A stretch of DNA of 5,221 nucleotides from Acidimicrobiales bacterium (lineage in GTDB: Bacteria > Actinomycetota > Acidimicrobiia > Acidimicrobiales > Poriferisodalaceae). Below, one piece after another: positions 1 through 5,221 of this stretch (position 1 is its first letter; every line of letters starts with the position of its first letter). The notes under the pieces are model-generated. The model saw only the letters and a program-made list of their open reading frames with translations, had not been told where the DNA came from and did no database searches. A program made the translations under genes and the position numbers. Location: assembly GCA_030749275.1 (NCBI GenBank), contig JASMKJ010000398.1, positions 1 through 5,221 on the forward strand. The letters run 5' to 3'.

Positions 1-4
1 ACTC

Positions 5-400
5 ATGGAATCGACTTCAACCACTGAACTGCTCTGTCAACAACTTGACGACGCTCAATTCGGGAAAACGGGCCGACGCTCCTTCTTCGAATATCGCGAC
101 ACCGGTCTCAGCGATCTCACGGACGGCGAATATCGCGCTCAAGTCATGAGAGCCACAGACGTGATGGAGACCACTGGTTGGCACTACCACGAATGTGATC
201 TCCAGTTCGTCTATGTGTTGAACGGGTGGGTTGACCTTGAGTTCGAAGGAGGTCGATCAGAAAGAGTGTCAGCTGGTGCTGCTTTGTCTATCCCGCCAGG
301 AATGGTGCACAACGAAATTGGCTGCTCATCAGATTTCGAAGCCCTCGAGGTAGTAGCTCCAGCGCAAATGGAAACAGTCCCCTGCGATCCGCCGGGATGA
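5..400 (+). CDS. Small single-domain cupin protein
   Basis: A 131-residue protein with one conserved cupin barrel, probably a cytosolic metal-binding protein; the reaction is unknown. Cupin motif 1 is visible at residues 59-74 (G59, H60-Y-H62, Q67, G74) and motif 2 at about 91-103 (G91, P97-P98-G99, H102-N103). The likely metal ligands are H60, H62 and H102. The usual glutamate of motif 1 is replaced by Q67, which could alter metal affinity or mean a binding rather than catalytic role. The N-terminal FFEYRD segment (27-32) is, from memory, typical of a family of stand-alone cupins of about this size, so the ATG at 5 gives a plausible full-length protein. Only four bases lie upstream, so the promoter and ribosome site cannot be judged and the frame stays open to the left edge. 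It converges on the aminotransferase with a 7-base gap. No signal peptide or membrane segment is seen. Confidence 0.85.
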   Translation: MESTSTTELLCQQLDDAQFGKTGRRSFFEYRDTGLSDLTDGEYRAQVMRATDVMETTGWHYHECDLQFVYVLNGWVDLEFEGGRSERVSAGAALSIPPGMVHNEIGCSSDFEALEVVAPAQMETVPCDPPG

Positions 401-407
401 ACAGCTG

Positions 408-1676
408 CTAGCTCAAGTTGGCAACAGCGTCGTCAATGGCGACTCTGGTCGTTGCCACCATCTGGTCTATATGGTCTTCCTCGACAATAAATGGGGGACC
501 GAACATGACAGCATCGTCGAAAACCCCTGAACCCGACGGATAGACCCACACCCCATTTTCGAGCGCAATTCCAGTAACGGCGTCAGCAAATCCCACCGAC
601 CGCGGAAAGGGCTCCCCAGTCTCGCGGTCTGCTACCAGGCCCAACCCTTGTAACAGTCCTCGACCCCGCACCTCTTCCACGTTCGGGTGATCCTGAAACT
701 CCTCGGTCAGGCGTTCCCGTAATACGTCTCCCATGGTTCTTGCTCTAGCGATGAGATTTTCCGACCGGACTATTTCAAGGACCTTCTTGGCGACGGCACA
801 ACACAGGTCGTGACCAGCGAAGGTATAAAACATCAATGCCAGGTCCGTTTTGGCAATCGGTTCAACGAGATCCGGCCGGCAGTAAACGCCTCCGATAGGA
901 ACGTATCCGCCTCCGAGTCCTTTGCCTGAAGCGATGATATCTGGAGTGAAGTTCACGGCCTGATGCCCCATGGTTGTTCCCAGCCGCCCGAACCCCGTCA
1001 TGACTTCGTCTGCGATCACCAAAATGTTGTGTCGAGCGCAAATTTCTGAAATACGTGGCCAATAATCATCCGGAGGCACATAGGCTCCGGCAGCAGCGCC
1101 GATCACCGGTTCGCCGATAAAGGCACTAATGGTGTCAGGTCCTTCTAGCTCGATTACTTTCTCTAATTCCTCAGCGTCGCAGTGACTGGTCTTCGGCATA
1201 GAAAGAAGCGCCTGTTCAAGGCCCTTTCGCCGCCGATCATGTAAACCTGCGGCTAGCGCACCCAAAGTCGCCCCGTGGTATGACACGTCTCTTCCGATGA
1301 CCTTGTGCCGCTCCAGACGTCCGCAAGCAACATGATGAAGCTGAGCGACCCGTATCGCAGCGTCCACTGATTCAGAACCCCCACTCACAAAAACAGATCG
1401 CCAAGAGGGATCCGGTAGCCAGTTGTCACTTACCTCTTCGGCCAACGCGACCCGGGCTTCGGTAGCGAAGAGGGGCACTACATAATCCAGCCGCTCCAGC
1501 GCCTGAGATGCCACTTGAGCAATTTCTGGTCGGCCGTGACCAATGTTGGTCACAATTGCTCCGCCGCCAGCGTCAAGGATGCGACGGCCGTCAGATGTAT
1601 GCAGCCATACGCCATCGCTGCTTTCGACCAGCATCGGCGACGATCCTGGCATCAGAGGGAATCGAGATGTGTCCAT
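408..1676 (-). CDS. Class III PLP-dependent aminotransferase
   Basis: A cytosolic fold-type I, class III aminotransferase of 422 residues, the family's normal length. It moves an amino group from an omega-amino acid, amine or similar donor to a keto acid. Numbering from the ATG at 1676 (one less if counted from the GTG at 1679): phosphate-cup SGGSES at about 98-103, cofactor-stacking SYHGATLGA at 132-140, IADEVMTGFGR at 221-231 with D223 contacting the pyridine nitrogen, and the Schiff-base lysine K252 in SGKGLGGGY. The YTFAGHDLC segment (284-292) and GPPFIV near 393-398 complete the family pattern. All catalytic residues are present, so it should be active. The substrate cannot be assigned; relatives act on beta-alanine, GABA, diaminopelargonate precursor or amines. 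The start is GTG 1679 or ATG 1676; I prefer the ATG because a TAGTCT -10 element ends six bases before it and no Shine-Dalgarno is present. Its 5' end overlaps the divergent small gene at 1667. Confidence 0.93.
   Translation of the reverse strand: MDTSRFPLMPGSSPMLVESSDGVWLHTSDGRRILDAGGGAIVTNIGHGRPEIAQVASQALERLDYVVPLFATEARVALAEEVSDNWLPDPSWRSVFVSGGSESVDAAIRVAQLHHVACGRLERHKVIGRDVSYHGATLGALAAGLHDRRRKGLEQALLSMPKTSHCDAEELEKVIELEGPDTISAFIGEPVIGAAAGAYVPPDDYWPRISEICARHNILVIADEVMTGFGRLGTTMGHQAVNFTPDIIASGKGLGGGYVPIGGVYCRPDLVEPIAKTDLALMFYTFAGHDLCCAVAKKVLEIVRSENLIARARTMGDVLRERLTEEFQDHPNVEEVRGRGLLQGLGLVADRETGEPFPRSVGFADAVTGIALENGVWVYPSGSGVFDDAVMFGPPFIVEEDHIDQMVATTRVAIDDAVANLS
1655..1660 (+). promoter_or_regulatory. 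Ribosome binding site deciding the start of the small membrane gene
   Basis: GAGGGA lies six bases before the ATG at 1667. This purine-rich Shine-Dalgarno-like stretch sits inside the N-terminal coding region of the aminotransferase on the other strand. It is the main reason for choosing ATG 1667 over the later GTG and TTG codons of the same frame, which have no such site. Confidence 0.5.
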
Positions 1677-1888
1677 CACGAAAGACTACGGCTATCCCCG
1701 TGTTCGTGCGCAGGTCATGGTTCACTAAAACTGTGCGTTATTTGACTCGTCCCCTCGTAGCGGCATTAGTGGCTGTGTTCATTGTGGCGAACGGCGGGGG
1801 ATGGGTCGAACTCGCGTTTGGCGGGGGTCTTTTCGTTTTCGTCTATCTCAGTTCTCGTTACTTTCTGAAACGACTCCGCCGCACTTAG
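1667..1888 (+). CDS. Small basic protein with two predicted membrane segments, unrecognised
   Basis: A 73-residue protein of no family I recognise. A basic N-terminus (residues 4-28, several Arg/Lys) is followed by a hydrophobic stretch at about 30-42 (VAALVAVFIVANG), a short glycine-rich turn with W46-V-E48, a second hydrophobic stretch at about 49-62 (LAFGGGLFVFVYL), and a strongly basic tail ending K-R-L-R-R-T. This is the pattern of a two-helix inner-membrane hairpin with both ends in the cytosol. Codon use in this frame looks coding. The next gene follows after 23 bases on the same strand, so the two are probably co-transcribed. The first ten bases overlap the start of the divergent aminotransferase, which is unusual; a shorter version starting at GTG 1700, 1706 or 1733 would avoid this but lacks a ribosome site. 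The function is unknown. Confidence 0.55.
   Translation: MCPSRKTTAIPVFVRRSWFTKTVRYLTRPLVAALVAVFIVANGGGWVELAFGGGLFVFVYLSSRYFLKRLRRT
1683..1688 (-). promoter_or_regulatory. Candidate -10 element of a leaderless promoter for the aminotransferase
   Basis: On the - strand TAGTCT is followed by six bases and then the ATG at 1676. This fits the actinobacterial TANNNT -10 with transcription starting at the first base of the start codon. No good -35 is visible 17-18 bases further upstream (TGCGCA is a weak match). The same hexamer precedes the oxidoreductase at 2517. The element lies inside the coding sequence of the divergent small gene. Confidence 0.5.
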
Positions 1889-1901
1889 CCACCCAACATT
1901 T

Positions 1902-1905
1902 AGGA
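1902..1905 (+). promoter_or_regulatory. Ribosome binding site supporting a TTG start at 1912
   Basis: AGGA is separated by six bases from a TTG codon at 1912. It supports a TTG start for the following gene rather than the ATG at 1801, which would force a long overlap with the preceding small gene. Confidence 0.5.
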
Positions 1906-1911
1906 CAGCAA

Positions 1912-2379
1912 TTGACACTTGACCAGATCGCAAACTGGGCTCAAATACTTGAAGCGGTGATTCTTTCTCTGTCCATCGTATTTATCGGTGCGGAAGCGCG
2001 TCAGACACTGCAGCACAGTCGTACACAATTTGGACATGGTCTCACTGACCGTCTGTACGACCGTTATTTTGCTATTTCGCGCGACCCCAGCTTCAGTCAA
2101 TTCCTCATCAAGGATTGGTCCAACGAAGACTTACAGGGCGAGGAGTACTTTCGTGCCCTCAATCTTCTAGGCGCCGACCTCATTGACCTTTTCGATACAT
2201 ATGACGCTTGGAAAGAAGGCTTAGTGGGGCGTGTACACCTTGAGATGCGAATGGAATTAATCAAACTCGGCGCTTTCCTCTCTCCTGTAGGGAGAGAGAC
2301 TTGGAACCTGTGGAAAGCCACTCGTGATCAAGAGTTCCGCGACTGGTTCGAAGACGAGGTATACGGGATCAGCTCCTGA
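1912..2379 (+). CDS. Unrecognised protein with one N-terminal membrane helix
   Basis: A 155-residue protein if read from TTG 1912. The same frame is open from an ATG at 1801, but the extra 37 residues are low-complexity, Arg/Ser-rich and overlap the upstream gene, so I treat them as non-coding. Residues 4-10 (DQIANWA) lead into one hydrophobic helix at about 11-27 (ILEAVILSLSIVFIGAE), followed by a short polar R-Q-T-L-Q-H linker. The remaining ~120 residues are soluble and look mainly helical, rich in acidic and aromatic positions (LYDRYFAISRDP, DLIDLFDTYDAWKEG, a C-terminal W-F-E-D-E-V-Y). The layout recalls, from memory, uncharacterised proteins of similar size with a single helix followed by an RQN-like segment and a helical domain; I cannot name a family. 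It is probably membrane-anchored with the C-terminal domain in the cytosol, and probably co-transcribed with the small gene 23 bases upstream. No catalytic motif is seen. Confidence 0.7.
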   Translation: MTLDQIANWAQILEAVILSLSIVFIGAEARQTLQHSRTQFGHGLTDRLYDRYFAISRDPSFSQFLIKDWSNEDLQGEEYFRALNLLGADLIDLFDTYDAWKEGLVGRVHLEMRMELIKLGAFLSPVGRETWNLWKATRDQEFRDWFEDEVYGISS

Positions 2380-2516
2380 TCGCACTCGACAAATATTTTT
2401 CCGGCCACCATGAACTTTCTTGAGAGAAGCGGGCACCCTCAAAGCTGGCTTGACCACTTTCCCTCAGAGCGAAGATCCCCCGACATAAACACCCATAGCC
2501 ATCTAGTCTTGGCTCC
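2380..2516. other. Intergenic region before the oxidoreductase gene
   Basis: 137 bases with no convincing gene. The left part has a T-rich run (2394-2400) but no good terminator stem just before it. The right part carries the candidate promoter of the downstream gene at 2480-2509. A TTGACC at 2450-2455 resembles a -35 box, but no -10 lies at a suitable distance. Confidence 0.6.
2480..2509 (+). promoter_or_regulatory. Candidate leaderless promoter of the oxidoreductase gene
   Basis: A -35-like CCGACA (2480-2485, four of six matches to TTGACA) is followed by an 18-base spacer and the -10 element TAGTCT (2504-2509). Seven bases then lead directly to the ATG at 2517, so transcription would begin at or next to the start codon. 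No Shine-Dalgarno sequence precedes this ATG, which agrees with a leaderless transcript. Confidence 0.6.
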
Positions 2517-3491
2517 ATGAGAGCAGTTTTGTGTAACGAATTTGGTCCACCAGAGAACCTAGTCGTCGCCGAGGTCTCCGACCCGGCTCCCGGTCCAGGA
2601 GAGGTTCTTATCGAAGTGAAGGCGGCACCAGTCACTTTCCCCGACACCCTCATGTTGGAAGATAAGTACCAGTTCAAGGCCGACCTTCCCTATGTCCCCG
2701 GTGCGGAGGTTGCCGGCATTGTGACTGCTCTCGGTGAAGGAGTCGAAGATATCGAGGTAGGTACGCGAGTGGTCTGCGGTTTGGGATCCGTAGGCGGTTA
2801 CGCAGAGCTAGCTGTGGCGAAAGCATCATCAATCAGGGCCTTACCCGACGGAGTGGGTTTCGCGGAGTCGACCGGACTGTTGTATGCCCATGGCACCACT
2901 TACTACGGCCTCAAGCAACGAGGGAACCTGCAACAAGGTGAGACACTGCTAGTTCTCGGTGCCGGTGGCCACGTAGGTCTGTCGGCAGTCGAGATCGGCA
3001 AACTTATGGGAGCTCGAGTAATTGCGGCTGCTTCTACTGAAGAGAAGCTAGATCTCTGCCGTGAGCGTGGGGCCGACGAGACCATCAACTACGCGCAAGA
3101 AAGCTTGAAAGACCGCGCCAAAGAACTGACCGACGGGGTTGGAGTAGACGTTGTCTACGATGTGGTCGGAGGCGATTACGCCGAACAAGCCCTTCGTGCA
3201 ATCGGATGGGAAGGGCGCTTCTTGGTTATCGGCTTCACCGCAGGCATTCCTTCTATACCTCTCAATTTGACGTTGTTGAAAAGCTGTCAAATAGTGGGTG
3301 TCTTCTATGGAGCCATGACAGCTCGAGATCCTGAACTAGCAAACCAAATCGCCGAAGATTTACTTGAGTGGGTGGCGAACGGACAGCTACGACCACATAT
3401 TTCAGCCACCTACGGCCTGGACGGCGCCCCGGAAGCATTGCGCAGCCTCATTGATCGAACGTCCATTGGCAAAATAGTTATCGAGCCTTGA
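2517..3491 (+). CDS. Zinc-free MDR oxidoreductase, NADPH:quinone oxidoreductase family
   Basis: A cytosolic 324-residue medium-chain dehydrogenase/reductase, full length for the quinone oxidoreductase branch. The N-terminal GroES-like substrate domain (about 1-120) holds the family signatures GPPENL (10-15), PGPGEVLIEVKA (26-37) and PYVPGAEVAGIV (59-70). The catalytic-zinc ligands and the four-cysteine structural-zinc lobe of alcohol dehydrogenases are absent. The Rossmann domain begins near residue 143 (LLVLGAGGHVG, glycines at 148, 151 and 154) and runs to about 260. The usual GAAGGVG is here GAGGHVG, with H152 in place of glycine. The C-terminus (SIGKIVIEP) is typical. Such enzymes use NAD(P)H to reduce quinones, enones or acyl-CoA-type enoyl substrates; the substrate is not predictable here. 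The ATG start fits the family start (MRAVLC) and a leaderless promoter. It is transcribed alone and converges on the thioesterase operon with a 13-base gap. Confidence 0.93.
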   Translation: MRAVLCNEFGPPENLVVAEVSDPAPGPGEVLIEVKAAPVTFPDTLMLEDKYQFKADLPYVPGAEVAGIVTALGEGVEDIEVGTRVVCGLGSVGGYAELAVAKASSIRALPDGVGFAESTGLLYAHGTTYYGLKQRGNLQQGETLLVLGAGGHVGLSAVEIGKLMGARVIAAASTEEKLDLCRERGADETINYAQESLKDRAKELTDGVGVDVVYDVVGGDYAEQALRAIGWEGRFLVIGFTAGIPSIPLNLTLLKSCQIVGVFYGAMTARDPELANQIAEDLLEWVANGQLRPHISATYGLDGAPEALRSLIDRTSIGKIVIEP

Positions 3492-3504
3492 ACTGAGCGA
3501 CCCG

Positions 3505-3849
3505 TTAACCCACAACAAAGCGTTGATGGGTGCCTTCGGATACCAAAGTGTCCCCGTGGGTGACTTTGATGTTGAACACCAGACGTTTGCGGTCGATTTC
3601 AGCTAACTCAGCTTCGATCAGCACTTCCTCGCCCGAAGCAACTGCTGCTGAATGGCTGACACACACGTGGATGCCTACCGTTGTCTGGCCTTCTTCAAGT
3701 TGGTTCTGAACTCCGAATAAGCAGGTGCCTTCTATCAAGCGCACCATGTCCGGGGTTGAAAGCACTTTGTTCGGAAGATGTGGCGGTGACATGTCGTCCG
3801 TGACTTGGACGACGTCACTGAACTCGTCACCTATTTGAAGTTTGCTCAT
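3505..3849 (-). CDS. Hot-dog thioesterase of the FlK (fluoroacetyl-CoA thioesterase) type
   Basis: A 114-residue single hot-dog domain, probably a cytosolic oligomer that hydrolyses a small acyl-CoA. Compared from memory with Streptomyces cattleya FlK (Thr42, Glu50, Gly69, His76, Arg120), the sequence has T32, E40, G59, H66 and R110 with identical spacing, within STPDMVRLIEG, VGIHVCVSHSAA and GTHQRFVV. This strongly supports an active thioesterase. The region holding the FlK lid phenylalanines (Phe33, Phe36) corresponds to a PPHLP segment without phenylalanine, so fluoroacetyl-CoA specificity is unlikely. The start is ATG 3849, because MSKLQIGDEF aligns with the FlK N-terminus; the frame is open to GTG 3870, which would overlap the upstream gene. 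The ATG lies 10 bases after the lactonase stop codon, so co-transcription is expected, perhaps with its own promoter at 3857-3862. It could be named more cautiously as a thioesterase family protein. Confidence 0.85.
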   Translation of the reverse strand: MSKLQIGDEFSDVVQVTDDMSPPHLPNKVLSTPDMVRLIEGTCLFGVQNQLEEGQTTVGIHVCVSHSAAVASGEEVLIEAELAEIDRKRLVFNIKVTHGDTLVSEGTHQRFVVG

Positions 3850-3856
3850 AGCTTTG

Positions 3857-3862
3857 AGGCTA
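3857..3862 (-). promoter_or_regulatory. Possible internal -10 element for the thioesterase
   Basis: On the - strand TAGCCT, which begins with the TAG stop codon of the lactonase gene, is followed by seven bases and the ATG at 3849. The geometry matches the leaderless candidates at 1683 and 2504. No clear -35 is present, and there is no Shine-Dalgarno sequence before the ATG. It may be chance, since the gene can also be read from the operon transcript. Confidence 0.35.
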
Positions 3863-4834
3863 GTACCCACCCAGATTTTGTGACTCGAGAAACCTCTTGG
3901 GAGTGTCGACCAACATCGTGTCTATCTGCCCTTCTGAGACTCCTGCCTGCAATAAAGCGGGGATGACATCCCTGCTGATATGCAAATAATGCCAATTGGG
4001 GAGGGGAGCGAGGGGTACTTCGCCTTCTATCCAGTCGATATAACACGAAGCGTCATGACTTAACACCATCTGATCGGCGTACCCCTTCTCACACAGTTGA
4101 GCTACAACCTCCACCCTCTGGGCAGTGGTCAGGTAACCGTCGATACCGAATCGATCCATTCCCAAAATACTGCCAGCATCTAGAAGTCTCTGAAGGTACC
4201 CGAGATCGTTCGTGTCTCCACAATGACCGATCACGACTCGACTGAGATCCACTCCTTCTTCAACAAAAATCTTTTGCTGGTCTAAGCCACGTTCGGTTTC
4301 GGCATTGGTGTGAGTCGTGATGGGACATCCGGTCTGGCGGTGCGCTTGAGCGCAAGCACGTAACACTCGTTCCACATCGGATGTCAAACCAGGCTTATCG
4401 GTGGCGCACTTGATGACGCCGGCTTTGATGCCGGTGTCGGCGAAACCCTCCACAATGTCTTGGATGAAATGTGAAGTCAGAGCGTCAACACTTGAACTGC
4501 TTCGGCGTCGGTAGTAGTGAGGCAACTCGTTGAAGGTATACAGACCGGTCGCGCAGATGATTTTCAAGTCGATTTGTTCAGCGACCTTCTGAATGCGAGG
4601 TATATACCGGCCCAGACCTATAGCTGTTGGATCAAGGATCGTGTCAATTCCGGAGTCCTTGAGTTCTGTTAGCCGAGAAACAGCATCGTCTATCCGACCC
4701 TGTTCGTCGCCCCACTCCTGCGGGTAATTTTGCTGGATCTCGGTAGAAATCACAAAAACATGCTCATGCATAAGCACCCGGCCCAACTCAGAGGCATCGA
4801 TTGGGCCAGTCGCCGTCTCCACAAGCAAGGTCAT
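3860..4834 (-). CDS. php: Php-type phosphotriesterase-like lactonase (amidohydrolase superfamily)
   Basis: A 324-residue binuclear-metal TIM-barrel hydrolase of the phosphotriesterase family, probably cytosolic as no signal peptide is visible. All metal ligands are present: H23-E-H25 on strand 1, the bridging lysine K142 (AGVIKCATD), H175 (TTHTNA), H204 (IGHCGDTND) and D261 (LSHDAS). Y99 in ATGLYT and R228 in MDRFG correspond to conserved lactonase residues of the PLL group. The sequence closely recalls mycobacterial Rv0230c/Php, including GLGRYIPRI and PNWHYLHI, so lactone or ester hydrolysis is more likely than true organophosphate hydrolysis. The loop after residue 105 (HYYRRRSSSSVD) looks shorter than in Rv0230c. 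It starts seven bases after the stop of the upstream gene and is followed 10 bases later by the thioesterase, indicating one operon. The start is uncertain: ATG 4834 touches GGGGAG directly, whereas TTG 4828 is spaced six bases from it. Confidence 0.92.
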   Translation of the reverse strand: MTLLVETATGPIDASELGRVLMHEHVFVISTEIQQNYPQEWGDEQGRIDDAVSRLTELKDSGIDTILDPTAIGLGRYIPRIQKVAEQIDLKIICATGLYTFNELPHYYRRRSSSSVDALTSHFIQDIVEGFADTGIKAGVIKCATDKPGLTSDVERVLRACAQAHRQTGCPITTHTNAETERGLDQQKIFVEEGVDLSRVVIGHCGDTNDLGYLQRLLDAGSILGMDRFGIDGYLTTAQRVEVVAQLCEKGYADQMVLSHDASCYIDWIEGEVPLAPLPNWHYLHISRDVIPALLQAGVSEGQIDTMLVDTPKRFLESQNLGGY

Positions 4835-4840
4835 CTCCCC
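4835..4840 (-). promoter_or_regulatory. Ribosome binding site raising doubt about the php start codon
   Basis: GGGGAG lies between the upstream stop codon and php. It abuts the ATG at 4834 (zero spacing, poor for initiation) but is six bases from the in-frame TTG at 4828, a good spacing. The protein would lose only two residues, so the function is unaffected either way. Confidence 0.4.
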
Positions 4841-4841
4841 A

Positions 4842-5221
4842 CTATGTCACTTCAAGAATGAAGGTGGAGCCGTCAGCGGTAAGTTCGATGGTGGCTTCCC
4901 CACCCGCTACATGACAATTAGTCGAAGTGCCATCTGCAGCAGTGAGGTGCCATTCCCCATCAATAGGTAGGCGGCGCACGCGCGTACTGGTGCGTGTCCC
5001 ATCGGTTGCGTCGTTACAAGCACTGGCAGCGAGAACCAATGCATTTCCATCCCAATGGGCCTGGCTCATGGCAACACGCGGAAAGTCGACATCTTCAACA
5101 CAGGGCTCGCTATGTTTCGCGAGGTTTGGGTTGGTGAAAATTTCGGTCCATGCTCCAGGAGAGCAAACCCAGCCAGCCATCACTCGAGCATTGTATTGAC
5201 CCCGCGGATGAGGTTCATTGA
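4842..5221 (-). CDS. Unrecognised protein, 3' part only (runs off the right edge)
   Basis: The frame is open from its TAG stop (4842-4844) to the window edge, giving 125 visible residues and no upstream stop. The GTG 5183 and ATG 5180 codons are therefore probably internal: the residues before them (NEPHPRGQYNAR) read as normal protein and the true start lies outside. I do not recognise the family. The visible part has alternating polar and hydrophobic stretches suggesting a beta-rich C-terminal domain, with a terminal segment (DGEWHLTAADG, then EATIELTADGSTFILEV) like the last strands of a beta-sandwich. It has aromatic-rich SPGAWTEIF and MSQAHWDG motifs and four cysteines (visible residues 19, 40, 68 and 101). 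No membrane segment is seen here; the N-terminus, which would show a signal peptide or catalytic domain, is missing. It is the first visible gene of the operon with php, which starts seven bases downstream. Confidence 0.7.
   Translation of the reverse strand, partial: NEPHPRGQYNARVMAGWVCSPGAWTEIFTNPNLAKHSEPCVEDVDFPRVAMSQAHWDGNALVLAASACNDATDGTRTSTRVRRLPIDGEWHLTAADGTSTNCHVAGGEATIELTADGSTFILEVT

Noticed and set aside
401..411. Short inverted repeat AGCT-GCT-AGCT near the cupin and aminotransferase stops.
   Set aside because: Four-base arms without a T run are too short to support a terminator or binding site.
1801..1911. N-terminal extension of the 155-residue gene back to ATG 1801.
   Set aside because: It would overlap the small membrane gene by 88 bases, has an unusual Arg/Ser-rich composition, and has no ribosome site, while TTG 1912 has one.
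1912..1917. Perfect -35 consensus TTGACA at 1912-1917.
   Set aside because: No -10-like hexamer follows at 16-19 bases, and the position is better explained as the TTG start codon of the coding frame with AGGA upstream.
2367..2400. Possible intrinsic terminator: inverted repeat GATCAG-CTC-CTGATC (2367-2381) followed by a T-rich run at 2394-2400.
   Set aside because: The stem is only six pairs, half A/T, overlaps the stop codon, and is separated from the T run by 12 bases. It does not have the compact GC stem plus T tract of a real terminator.
5178..5183. GTG/ATG at 5183/5180 as the start of the rightmost gene.
   Set aside because: The frame continues without a stop to the window edge and the upstream residues look like genuine protein, so these are probably internal codons.

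Overview
The window reads as ordinary chromosomal DNA from a bacterium of roughly balanced base composition, and most likely an actinobacterium. Two things suggest this. The phosphotriesterase-family protein resembles, from memory, the mycobacterial Rv0230c/Php type. In addition, up to three genes show a TANNNT -10 element ending 6-7 bases before an ATG, the leaderless arrangement common in Actinobacteria. A free-living Acidimicrobiia-like lineage would fit, but that is inference. I see no mobile element, CRISPR array, tRNA, rRNA or phage gene.

Layout from left to right: (1) a cupin gene on the + strand (5-400); (2) a convergent class III PLP aminotransferase on the - strand (408-1676), 7 bases away; (3) two small unrecognised + strand genes with predicted membrane segments (1667-1888 and 1912-2379), the first overlapping the aminotransferase 5' end head to head; (4) a 137-base gap with a candidate leaderless promoter at its right end; (5) a zinc-free MDR/quinone oxidoreductase-family gene on the + strand (2517-3491); (6) convergent to it, a - strand operon read right to left: the 3' part of an unrecognised gene running off the right edge (4842-5221), a Php-type metal-dependent lactonase/hydrolase (3860-4834), and a hot-dog thioesterase of the FlK type (3505-3849).

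Functionally, the identifiable genes are catabolic or housekeeping enzymes: transamination, NAD(P)H-dependent reduction, lactone or ester hydrolysis and acyl-CoA hydrolysis. The lactonase and thioesterase are nearly contiguous and could act on one small-molecule degradation route, but the substrate cannot be read from the sequence. The + strand oxidoreductase, the cupin and the aminotransferase have no demonstrated link to that operon.

The most interesting signals are in gene arrangement rather than a new system: a recurring TAG(T/C)CT-6/7-ATG start signature, a head-to-head start overlap, and an FlK-type thioesterase that keeps every catalytic position at the FlK spacing but appears to lack the phenylalanine lid. 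I did not find convincing evidence for a previously undescribed multi-gene system.
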